Shown one piece after another: positions 1 through 10,000 of a stretch of 58,055 nt of DNA (position 1 is the stretch's first letter; the number at the start of each line of letters is the position of its first letter). A model generated the notes under the pieces. It did not search any database. It was not told where the DNA came from and was given only the letters and a program-made list of their open reading frames with translations. The stretch lies in NCBI GenBank assembly GCA_003140595.1, contig PLKG01000138.1, forward strand, positions 1 through 58,055. Direction: 5' to 3'. This DNA is from Acidimicrobiaceae bacterium (GTDB lineage Bacteria > Actinomycetota > Acidimicrobiia > Acidimicrobiales > Bog-793). The position numbers were made by a program, and so were the translations under genes.

Positions 1-581
1 CTTGGATCGTCGCGGCCATCGCTTTGCCTTCTTGTCGCTGTCGCTGTTGTCAGGCTCGGTGCCAGAGTCAAACATGGAATATCTGATCGGCCTTTCGCTT
101 CCTAATCCTGAGCGATTTCTTTCCCAATGTTGAGCACAGAGAGCTTTTGGCCATCCGTGCGCCATTAGTCAACCGATGCCGTCCTATTGCTGAGCGACGG
201 GAACGAGATCACGAGCCTCGAGGTCATGCGGGAACTTTCGCCAGCCATTTAGCGACCTCTTCTACCCAGAGTCACCGGACCGGCAGCGCCCTGATCCGCG
301 AAAGACGGGGTTTCGAGGATGTCGGCCGCTCGGGCTAGAGCTTGGGATCTGTCGCGGCAGCTGTCCGCGTCAAGGAACGGCGATTGCTTGCGGTGAGCCG
401 ATGGCCCTCCTCCAACTAGCTGACCAGGATGGCCTTACGCCACAAGCTCGTGCGACGGAGCTCGTAGTCGCTGGGCCGGACGCGGTCACTGGCACAGGGC
501 ACGACAGGTCGGGCAGCAGTTGTCGGACGGCTCTGGGTCCGCGAGGTACTCGCCGAGCTGTTGAGAAGTCAGAGGGCGCGC

Positions 582-1568
582 TCAGCCGCGCTCGACACGG
601 TCCAGCCATTCGGAAACGAGGGCCGAACAGACAGCGGGCTGCTCTCCCCACATCATGTGGCCAGCGCCGTCCAAGACAGCAAACGTAGCTCTCGCGAAAT
701 GCTCGAGAAGTTCCCAGGCGCCGCCGTAGCCGCAGACACTGTCCTGCCTGCCGGTAAGGATCAACGTGGGAGCGGGAAACGGTTCCGGCAGGGCACCCGC
801 ATCAAAACTGAACTTCCGCCGTGGGTACAGCCGCTCCAAGTACTGCGCATCAGCGGAGGCGGTCACGTGCAGGACCCGGGCGTACTCCAGCAAAGAGGCG
901 TTCTGGCTCACGGCCATCCCCTCCAGCCAGCTCATGCCCTCGGAGCGTGCCGTCTCCATGATTTCCCGGTTCTCCAAGGTCTTCACGAACTCCGGCAGCT
1001 CCTCGTCTTGGAGTAGGCCTGGCACGCTCATCAGCACACCTTCGATGCGCCCTGCCCGCCGGTGCACCAGGCCCAGAGCGAGGTAAGCGCCGTATGACGT
1101 TCCGGCGACCACAAAGCGATCGCCGCCAATGACGCTGTCGATGAACTCCTCGAGAAGGTCCAGGACCTGGTCCTCGCACGTGACCCACTCCGGTCCCGGC
1201 GTCTTGCCCATGCCAGGCAGATCCAGGTAGATGCGCTTCCACCCGCTGCGCTGCACGAAGTGGCGCTCCATCTCGAAAACCGGCTGTGTGTGATCGAGCG
1301 GCCAGCCGTGCAGCATCAGGATCGGCCGCCCCTCGCCGAAGGTCTCATAGCTGAAGGTGATACCGGCGAGATCGCACTCCACGACAGGCTGATGATAGTC
1401 AGTCGCTTCTCGATGCAAGAAGACGCTCTCACAGAGGCTGCGACCGAAAGCAGCTGCATGTCGTATCAAAAGCGGCAACAAGGGCCTCCGTTCTTCCATC
1501 GATGGCCCCTCACCCCGCGGGCGGCCACGCTTCCAGGGAGGTCGCCCTCTGACGATTGCTCTGGTCAC
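582..1568 (-). CDS. alpha/beta hydrolase (true start may be internal, at MEERRPLL)
   Basis: ORF with HGWPLDH oxyanion motif and GTSYGAYLAL nucleophile elbow. Confidence 0.85.
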   Translation of the reverse strand: MTRAIVRGRPPWKRGRPRGEGPSMEERRPLLPLLIRHAAAFGRSLCESVFLHREATDYHQPVVECDLAGITFSYETFGEGRPILMLHGWPLDHTQPVFEMERHFVQRSGWKRIYLDLPGMGKTPGPEWVTCEDQVLDLLEEFIDSVIGGDRFVVAGTSYGAYLALGLVHRRAGRIEGVLMSVPGLLQDEELPEFVKTLENREIMETARSEGMSWLEGMAVSQNASLLEYARVLHVTASADAQYLERLYPRRKFSFDAGALPEPFPAPTLILTGRQDSVCGYGGAWELLEHFARATFAVLDGAGHMMWGEQPAVCSALVSEWLDRVERG

Positions 1569-1652
1569 TGGTCAGGACCTAGGTCCCACCTGCCAGTAGA
1601 GCCCACAGGATGAGAACAGCTGGTCAGACGTCGCGGCAGTGCTCTTAAGTCC

Positions 1653-1950
1653 TCAGATGACCTGAGCGAACGTCCAGGCCGCGAAGTCCGAGGCCAGCAG
1701 GATCCAGAGACGGCGCACCGCACCCTGCCGGCGCGACGCATTAGGTAAGCACATCGTCCACACCGTCAGTGCCGCGTGTGCGATGACAATGTCGTCGTAG
1801 CCGCTGACGGCCCAGGTGGCGCCAACTTGAAGGACCAGACACAGAGCGAACACCAAGCTGACCAACAGGGCGACCACCGCGTCACGAACTCCACGCGCCC
1901 CGTATCGATCAGTCGAGTCAAAAGCGACCAGGAGCTTCGAGAGACAAGCA
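1653..1950 (-). CDS. possible small membrane protein; start uncertain
   Basis: C-terminal part of ORF 1653..2351 (DAVVALLVSLVFALCLVLQVGATWAVSGYDD...) is hydrophobic and protein-like; the N-terminal part overlaps the MFS gene. Confidence 0.35.
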
Positions 1951-1996
1951 GTTGCAGTCGGGCCGGTGCCATCCGATGTAGGGGCGTTACCTTCTG

Positions 1997-3238
1997 TCAG
2001 ACGGTCGTCACTACCTGAGCGCCTGGTTCGTAGGTCGACGCCGGGAGCACCGTCGGCCAGAAGCCTCCGACGACGGCGCACGACGCGGCGACGAGGAGCG
2101 TCAACGGTACCGAGTGGGTGAGCAACGCACCGGCTACGGCTGCGCCAATCGGGCTCCCAACAAAATTGAGGTTCATCGAGACTGCGAACGCGCGGCCGAA
2201 CCACGAAGGGTCGGTGGCGCGTTGGCGAAGCGAGAACATCGCAACGCTGAGTGGCCCGTTCGCGATGCCGATGACGGCGATCAACAGGATGAGGACCACC
2301 TCGTGGCGATCGAAAGCGAGGAGCACGAACGCCACCGCCGTCGTCATGCACGAGATCGCCAGCAGGCTCTTCTCCCGATTCTCAGTCCCGAAACGGCCGG
2401 TCAGTAGACCCGCTAGGAAGCCACCAGCACCCATGATCGCGAACAGCAAGCCGACAGTGGTCGACCCACCGTGCAGCCCACGGAGCACGATGAAGGGCAC
2501 CGCGACAGTCAAGATCCCACTGCAGGCGTTGAAAACCGTCATCGTGCCGGCGAGCATCCTGAGAATCCGGTTCCGCCACACGTAGCTCATCGCGGCTCGT
2601 GCATCGGTCAGCACTGGGACGGTCGTGGCAGGGAAGGCGTCGGGGACCACGAACCCGATGAGCAGCAGTGCTGCGAGCAGCATGACAATCGCCGGGAGGA
2701 GGAGCGCCACGCGGGGACCGACAAGCGCGACGGCGACGCCCGCCACGCCGGGACCTAGCACGGTGGCTATGACGTTCGTGCCCGAGTCAGCCGCATTCGA
2801 GCGATCCCAAAGCGGGCGCGGCACGAGGACTGGATAGAGGGACCGCCCGCCAACTCGACTGAGAGGAGCCGTGACCGATGCCGCCGCCACGACGACGAGT
2901 AGCACCCAGGTCGGCAGGCTGTGGAGCAACGACAGCACACCGATCATGGTGATGAAGGTCGAAGCGACAAGATAGTCAAATAACATCAGGGCGACGCGGG
3001 ACCCGCGATCCAACAGCGCGCCGGCGATCGGGCTCACGATGATCCCGGGCACCTGGCTGCAGACGACCACGATGCCTGACAGGCTGGCCGAATGATGGGT
3101 CTCGAGGACGAAGAGCACCAGCAGCACCGAGAACATCTGGGTCGCGATACGAGCCGCGAGCGTCGAAGTGACCAGCTGGGTGAAGCCGTGTACCCGGAAC
3201 AGAGCGCGGTAGCTCGTGTCCTCTGTTTCTCGCGCCAA
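1997..3238 (-). CDS. MFS transporter
   Basis: 413 aa, about 12 hydrophobic segments, MFS-like layout. Confidence 0.85.
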   Translation of the reverse strand: MARETEDTSYRALFRVHGFTQLVTSTLAARIATQMFSVLLVLFVLETHHSASLSGIVVVCSQVPGIIVSPIAGALLDRGSRVALMLFDYLVASTFITMIGVLSLLHSLPTWVLLVVVAAASVTAPLSRVGGRSLYPVLVPRPLWDRSNAADSGTNVIATVLGPGVAGVAVALVGPRVALLLPAIVMLLAALLLIGFVVPDAFPATTVPVLTDARAAMSYVWRNRILRMLAGTMTVFNACSGILTVAVPFIVLRGLHGGSTTVGLLFAIMGAGGFLAGLLTGRFGTENREKSLLAISCMTTAVAFVLLAFDRHEVVLILLIAVIGIANGPLSVAMFSLRQRATDPSWFGRAFAVSMNLNFVGSPIGAAVAGALLTHSVPLTLLVAASCAVVGGFWPTVLPASTYEPGAQVVTTV

Positions 3239-3432
3239 TTCCGTCGTTGTGATCGAACGAGACTAACAAGTCGGTCGTCCGGCGCCCCCTCTTCGGTGTT
3301 CTGAGCTGGGCTTGTTTGGCCAGTTTCGAGGCTTGGGGTTCAACGCGCGGCCGGACCCAAAGGCGCCGTTGGCGTTTACCGTTTTGAAGCCGGAGGGGCA
3401 CTAGCCCTTGGCGGAGGGCGAGCCTCGAGTTG

Positions 3433-4062
3433 TCACATAGCGCTTACTGGCGGCGGAAGGTTGGCGATGCGGCTGGCTAGGTTCACGGCATGGTCGCCCA
3501 AGCGCTCGTAGAACCGGGCAAGAAGGGTGACCTGTGCGGCTACCACGGTCGGCATCTCCCCACGAGCTACTTCTGCGGTGAGTCGCTCGTGAAGGATGTC
3601 GATCTCCTCGTCCTCCTCGTCTAGTTTGATCACTTGGGGCACGACGGCGCTGAACGCGTCTGCGGCCGCCTTCCACATCTCGAGGGCGACCTCTGTCATG
3701 CGCTGAACAATTCCGCGACTGAGGGGGCTCATCTCCGCGCCGAGGTTGAACACCGCGCGCTGGGCTACGTGCTCGGCGAGATCGGCGCTGCGCTCCAGTT
3801 CCGGCAGGATCAGCAGAATGCCGATCAGCCTGCGAAGCCGGTCACCGGTCGGCAACTCGGTCTCGATCTGATCCCAGACGGTCTGTTCGACCTCGGACGT
3901 GAGCGCGTCGATCAACTGGTCCCCCTCGATCACAGCGATGCCGACTGCGATCTCCCCGCGAAGCAAAGCCTGCGTCGCGCCGGCGAGGGCTTCGGTCACG
4001 AGAGCGAACAGCTGACCGACGCGGCGGTCGACCGGAGACCCTTCAAACGGCACTTGCATCAT
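3433..4062 (-). CDS. phoU: PhoU-like phosphate signalling regulator
   Basis: Two PhoU-type helical repeats (ELERSADLAEHVAQRA, FYERLGDHAVNLASRI); start likely ATGATG at 4062. Confidence 0.85.
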   Translation of the reverse strand: MMQVPFEGSPVDRRVGQLFALVTEALAGATQALLRGEIAVGIAVIEGDQLIDALTSEVEQTVWDQIETELPTGDRLRRLIGILLILPELERSADLAEHVAQRAVFNLGAEMSPLSRGIVQRMTEVALEMWKAAADAFSAVVPQVIKLDEEDEEIDILHERLTAEVARGEMPTVVAAQVTLLARFYERLGDHAVNLASRIANLPPPVSAM

Positions 4063-4102
4063 GAAGGAACCATAACCAAGTAGCACCTGGAATTACCACC
4101 TT

Positions 4103-4124
4103 GTTCATCTTGTGTTCATTCACA
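4103..4124 (+). promoter_or_regulatory. PHO-box-like direct repeat between phoU and the phosphate permease
   Basis: GTTCATCTTGT-GTTCATTCACA, two adjacent 11-bp GTTCA-type units. Confidence 0.65.
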
Positions 4125-4241
4125 TGTCGGTTGGAAGTCATCTATGCCGGCAAGAGTGTCTTAGACATGAATTTTCCGCGCGCGCGGAACCAGAGTTCCG
4201 CCGGATCGAGAGTCGACGTGTTGTTTGGCCAGGCTGAGAGC

Positions 4242-5708
4242 GTGAAGCAAGAGCCCACCGTCGTCACGGTAAGCGACCTCCTCAATGAGGCGCCGAGAAG
4301 CAAGTTCCACCGCCGGGCTGTACTCATCTCGGGCGTGGGCTTCTTCACTGATGCGTATGACCTGTTCGTCATCGGCACGGTTGCCGCCATCGTGACTACC
4401 CAGTGGCACCTGAGCACCACCAAAACCAGCTGGGTGACCGGCGCCGCCCTTCTGGGCGCTGTCATCGGAGCCTTCGTATTCGGACGGATTGCGGACGTTC
4501 TTGGCCGCAAGAGCGTCTACGTCCTAGTGGCGGCCATCATGATCGTCGGTGCGCTGGCCTCCGCGTTTTCCCCGAGTTTCGTATGGCTCGTCATGTCACG
4601 TTTCGTGCTGGGACTTGGCATCGGCGGCGACTATCCGGTCTCCGCCGTTCTCATGAGCGAGTACTCCAATCGGCGCGACCGAGGGAGGCTCGTCGGCATG
4701 GTCTTCTCGATGCAAGCACTCGGGCTCATCGTTGGTCCACTTGTCGGATTGGCGCTGCTGTCATCAGGAATTGGGCAAGCTCTCAGCTGGAGGCTGCTGC
4801 TCGGTCTCGGCGCGGTTCCGGCGGCCGGAGTCGTGTACCTCCGCTCAAAGGTGCCTGAATCGCCGAGATTCCAAGCGCGCGTGCAAGGGGAGGGTAAACG
4901 CGCCGCCCGTGAAGCGGCCGTGTTCTCCGAAGGTGTTCTCGACACCTCTGAGGTGTCCGCCGAAGACACGAGGCGGATGGGCCTCCGTGAGTTCCTGACA
5001 AATCCCCGGATGCTGCTCCTCCTCGTAGCCACCGCTGGAAGCTGGTTCCTGTTCGACTACGCCTACTACGGGAACACGTTGTCACTGCCGGCCATCCTGA
5101 AAGGTGTCGATGCCCACGCGACGCTCGAGGCGAAGCTGGCATGGACCCTTGCGATCTTCGCGGTATTCGCAGTACCCGGTTACGCCCTGGCCGTCCTGCG
5201 CATGGACAGGATCGGCCACAAGAGGCTGCAACTCATCGGGTTCTCCGTCATGGCTGTTGCCTTCATAGCCCTCGGCGCGATTCCCCGGCTGACTTCGACT
5301 GTCGTGCCCTTTCTGCTGGTCTTCGGGCTGAGCTACTTCTTTGTGGAGTTCGGGCCGAACACCACGACATTCGTCCTGCCGTCGGAAGTGTTCCCGGTGA
5401 GCATGCGAACAACCGGGCACGGTATCGCCGCTGGTGTCGGCAAGTTCGGTGCATTCATTGGGGTCTTCCTGGTTCCACAGCTGCAGCGGCACATCGGGCT
5501 GCGCGGCATGCTTCTCGTGGCGGCCTGCGCGTCCGTACTCGGGTTCTCGTTGAGCCTGGTGCTACCCGAGCCCGCACGCCGAACCCTCGAGGACGTTTCC
5601 GGCGAGGACGACGAGGCACGGCTGAGGATGGTCAGCAGCGTTGCGCTACTGCCTTCGGTTACTCTCCCGTCTTCAGAGGACATCCTCCTCGAGGCAGATA
5701 TCGGCTAG
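4242..5708 (+). CDS. MFS inorganic phosphate permease (PHS family); start 4167 or 4242, not 4101
   Basis: GFFTDAYDLFVIG, GGDYPVSAVLMSEY, PESPRF motifs; the ORF-track start (TTG 4101) lies at the PHO-box-like repeat. Confidence 0.85.
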   Translation: MKQEPTVVTVSDLLNEAPRSKFHRRAVLISGVGFFTDAYDLFVIGTVAAIVTTQWHLSTTKTSWVTGAALLGAVIGAFVFGRIADVLGRKSVYVLVAAIMIVGALASAFSPSFVWLVMSRFVLGLGIGGDYPVSAVLMSEYSNRRDRGRLVGMVFSMQALGLIVGPLVGLALLSSGIGQALSWRLLLGLGAVPAAGVVYLRSKVPESPRFQARVQGEGKRAAREAAVFSEGVLDTSEVSAEDTRRMGLREFLTNPRMLLLLVATAGSWFLFDYAYYGNTLSLPAILKGVDAHATLEAKLAWTLAIFAVFAVPGYALAVLRMDRIGHKRLQLIGFSVMAVAFIALGAIPRLTSTVVPFLLVFGLSYFFVEFGPNTTTFVLPSEVFPVSMRTTGHGIAAGVGKFGAFIGVFLVPQLQRHIGLRGMLLVAACASVLGFSLSLVLPEPARRTLEDVSGEDDEARLRMVSSVALLPSVTLPSSEDILLEADIG

Positions 5709-6420
5709 CGCTGCGAGAGCGAAGAGCCAGACGAGCACGTGGTCGAGGCCGTTTGGCTGCCGGAGTCCTCCGAGGACGGGCACGAACAGGGTCAACGGTT
5801 TGGTCGCATTCCGACGTGTTTCCTAGCTTCCCTCGCCGAACAGTCAAGATCAGCGGTTGTCCTGCGCCGGCGCACCGTTGCTTTTCTCGATCGCTATAGG
5901 TTGCCTTTCCAAGGCCCGTGCCTCGCGCAAAGAGGTCGCACAATCTCGCGAGACTGCGCCACTCCCAGCTGCGACGACGACAGACCGTGATCAAGCACCG
6001 ACACAAAAGGATGTGACCGCGAACACCCGCGCGCTCAGGGAATGGCCACACTTGCTGAACGGCTGTCTCGATCCGCGGTACGACGCCTTCGACGGCCATG
6101 ACATGCCCGCAGCTCTTGCGGATCGCGGCGAGCCGCACCGCCGGATGCGTGCCGAAAGACCCCATTGCTAGACCGACTTCAGTCGCTGGTTGACTCACCG
6201 CCTCTCCCCCGCATGAGGGCGTAGATCAGTTGCCCGCAGCTCCCATGTGTCACGGGAGTTGTCACCGTCTCGCTTTGGCACACAGCCGCGGCGCCGACCG
6301 AATTCCATCGTTCTGCTGGTCGGCTTCCAGTTGGCAGGACTCTGTGAGTACCTGCTGGGATCAGCCTTCCCGGGGAGCTTGGTTTCAGAGGGCTCATATG
6401 GCACGTCGTGCCATGATCAG

Positions 6421-7032
6421 GCTGTGCTCCCCGGCTTCACGGTCTACATCGCCGCTTTGATAGGCGTTTTCGGCGTCCTCGGCTACGTCCGTGACACCTT
6501 TCGCGGCAACTCGTTCCCCCACCGGATCACTTGGTTCCTGTGGGGGCTCATCCCGCTCGTGACCCTCGTGGTGCAGCTCCGGGCGCACGTCGGGGTCCAG
6601 GCTGTCATGACGTTCTCCTACTTCGTCACCCCGATGGCGGTCCTCGTCGTGAGCTTCGTCGCACGTCGAGGATCTTGGGCGATCACAGCGTTCGACTGGG
6701 CGTGCGGCGGAGTTTGCCTCACCGCCATCGCCGTCTACGCAGCGACCCTCAGGGGCGACCTTGCCATCGGCCTGTTGCTGACGGCGGAGTTCTTCGCCGC
6801 GCTGCCGACCGTGCGCAAGTCTTGGAAGGCACCCGAGACCGAGACCTGGACGGTCTTCTTCGCCGGGTTCGTGAGCTCGGTCCTCACGCTGTTGACGGTG
6901 ACGCACTGGACGTTCCCGACCTACGCACTGTCGTCGTGGATCACACTGCAGAGCGCTACCGAGGTCGCGCTCGTCCGGGGCCGTCTCGGTCCCCGCCTGT
7001 CACGGGTGTCGACTGCTCGAACCCAGCGCTGA
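6421..7032 (+). CDS. conserved-looking polytopic membrane protein of unknown function
   Basis: Several hydrophobic segments; GTG start at 6421 more plausible than 6247. Confidence 0.6.
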   Translation, partial: AVLPGFTVYIAALIGVFGVLGYVRDTFRGNSFPHRITWFLWGLIPLVTLVVQLRAHVGVQAVMTFSYFVTPMAVLVVSFVARRGSWAITAFDWACGGVCLTAIAVYAATLRGDLAIGLLLTAEFFAALPTVRKSWKAPETETWTVFFAGFVSSVLTLLTVTHWTFPTYALSSWITLQSATEVALVRGRLGPRLSRVSTARTQR

Positions 7033-7083
7033 TCCTCGGATGTGCCCGGTGACCGAGGTGGCGCGTGGTGGGGCTGGGACGCC

Positions 7084-10000
7084 TCAGATCTCGATGGCGT
7101 CGAGGTAGGTGACTTTCGCGCCGAGGTTGCCCGCTCTGACAACGGTGTGCTCTTCGAACTCGGCGACCAGGATCCGATAGGGGACGGTGCCACGCGCCTT
7201 GGGGAGCGTCACCGTGCCCTTCCAGACGGTGGTGGCCTCGCTCGAGCTCGCAACGGAGAGGACCGTGCCATCGGGCTGGGTCGGATCGATGATCCACTGC
7301 AAGTCCGGGTCGCTCGTCTCCACGGCCTTTACCTGCAGGTAAGCCCGCATCGTGTCGGGCGTGGCCCTGTTCGCCGTCGCGAGGTAGCCGGGGCCCAGCA
7401 CTTCGACATTGACCTTGGTGCCGGAAGGATAAGTCAGGCCCATCGACCGGTTCGGGGTGAGCTGGATGAAGTCGGCCTGCACGACACGCGAGAGCTCGAT
7501 GCCTGGCAGTGAGGCGGGCTGGTAGCGAACCAGCGCCAGCTTGACGAAGGGGAAATACGACTGCCCTGCCCCGATGGAGATGTCCGCGAACCACAGGCGC
7601 CGGGTCTTGTCCCAGTTGACCTCGTGGCCGGCGACGTCGACCCAGCCGATACTGGAGGTCTGCTCCTCGAGCTGGAGCGAGATCCCCTTGTGCACCGCGA
7701 GCGGGAAGTCCGTCACCTTCGCGGTTGCGACCGAGCCGGTCGTGAACACCGGGTCCGAGCCGAAGCCGCTCACGAACGGCTGCAGGCCCGACGGCAGTGC
7801 GGCACCGATCGGCGGCTTGGCCACAACCACCCCGAGCAGCTCGCCGATCCCGGACTCGAACCACGGGCGCCCGAGATACACCCGAAGCACGTTGCCGACC
7901 CGGCTGGAGCTCGGTGTCGCCGACTTCACGGTCACCCAGTTCCATGCCGGGATCATGTAGCGCAGGTCCGGGGCAGGTGGCCGGGCAGTGCTCGGGATCG
8001 ACAAGAGGTAACCGAACTTCGTCGGTGGTTTCGCGTCCTTCTCGAGGCTCGAGCGGGTCACGGGAGGAGCCACGAACTGCACCTCCACCGAGCCGCCCTC
8101 GGGGATCGAGCCGCCCCGGATACGAGCGATCGAGCCCGCCTTGTCGTCCTCGGTGAAGTCCACGCCGGACCGGTAGATCGTCGCAGTATCGCCAGCCGCG
8201 CGGACGTCAACGGTGCCGGGCGCGAAGCCCGCCTTCGAGCAGACGACCGCCACGGTGCCAGTGAGCCTCTCGGTGACGACCTCGGTGAAGTACTCGAGAA
8301 ACCGCGTCGTCGCTACGGCGTTGTAGAAAACCTCGTGATGCTGGGTGTCGCCGAAGTCGTGACGGATCTTGTAGAACGGGAGGAGGTCACTTTGGCCGAG
8401 AGCCAAGGGGATCTCGTCAACGCGTGAGGTCTTCTCGAGCAGCACGGTGCCCTGAGGGCTCTTGCCGTCGTCGTAGGGATCCGCCCAGGCAGCGAGCACA
8501 TCGACGCGGATCGTGCTCTGAACATGAGCCAGGGCGTCGCCGATCAAGAGCGCGTAGGTCGCGCCGGGCGATCGAAGGACGGTGAGCTTCGCGATTGCGG
8601 GCGGCGTCAAAGGCTGGCGGACGGCATGGACGATCACGAGCTCGCGATAGGGCGTGAACATGTAGTGGAGCCTGTCGAGGATCAACGCCCTGAGTGCGGG
8701 TGTCGCGGTACCTGCTTCGGCGAGCCACTGCCACAACGCCATCACTTCGAGGTCGCCCGGCGCGAAGTACGAGCTCATCAGCACGGCCGTGATGGACGCC
8801 TTCGGCGCCTTCACCTCGATCGCACCATCGAGGTCTCCCGATCCGGGGAGGACGACGGGGCTCTTTCCGGCACGGACGACAAGACGGACGGCGCGGCGCT
8901 CCGGCCAGGTGCCGACCGAGTCGAACGGCACCCGCACGAAGGCGCCCTTCTTGCCGGGCAAGTTGAGCAGGGCCACGCCTTTCGCGAGCACGTCCGGCAG
9001 GTAGGGCACACCGAAGGCCGGGTGTGCGGCCGTGGGCGCCGCTACGGGCGGGTAGTAGATCCAATCGTTCTTCCCGTTGAGGGGCTGGTTGTCGATCATG
9101 CCTCCGTACAGGTCGCGAACCAACCTCGACTTGTAGGTGAGGCCATCCCGATCGGCTATCAGGGTGTAACTGGAGCGATCCGGATGACCGTCGGCACCGT
9201 CGAGGACGCCGTGGGTCTCCGCCATGTCCTCACCGGTGGACGGCGGCGCGATGTGGCGCTCGCACGCGACAATGCTCGGGTCGTCGTCGGGGATGTCGTA
9301 GTTCGAGCGGATGACCAGGTGCTCGACGTGCTCACCCGGCGTCCTGGGCGCGGTCGGGACCAACACCGGTGAGGGCACGGGCTCGAACCGGCGGTAGGTC
9401 ACCTCCGGTGTCGCCCAGGTGAATCCACCGGTCTTGGTGAACGGGATGCTGTTGCCGGCAATGTCGACCGCCCGCGCCCGGAACCGGTAGGTACCACCGA
9501 AGCGGAGCGTCGGCAGAGTGCCCGGGGTGGCCGCGTAGTCGATCTGGAGCTGAAGGTTGCTGTTGGCCGGGTTCGCGACATCGGGCTCGAGCCCGTCCGA
9601 AGGCACGTCCGACAGGTGTTTTCCGGGACGGGCGCCGACAAGGCTCCACCCTGACCAGCGCATCAGGTACTCCGGCAGGTACACCGGCGGGTTGGGGGCT
9701 CCGCCCGAACTGGCACTCTGGGTCGTCGCGGGCTCGACCCAACCCTCGTCGCCGCTCGGAACCGGCACGACCGTCGGCGGCGATCCGATCCCGTAGCCGC
9801 CAAGCCCCGGGTTCTCGGCCCCGGTCCGGGCGCAGAGCTGGAACCACCGGCCCCTAGCCTTTGACCACACATCGACCCGGTAGCCCTGTGCGATGTCCTC
9901 GAAGTAGAGCGTGACAGCTCCTGGCGGGGACGCCTCGACCGCGGCGTTGAAACCGTTGTTGTTCTGCCAGTTCTGGTACAGCGAGAGGGCGCGGCCGGTC

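Noticed and set aside
1-581. Several short overlapping ORFs at the window start
   Set aside because: No homology-like motifs, overlapping on both strands; nothing supportable.
5659-6198. 179-aa minus-strand ORF in the gap after the phosphate permease
   Set aside because: Overlaps the permease 3' end, no RBS or motifs recognised; insufficient evidence for a gene or remnant.
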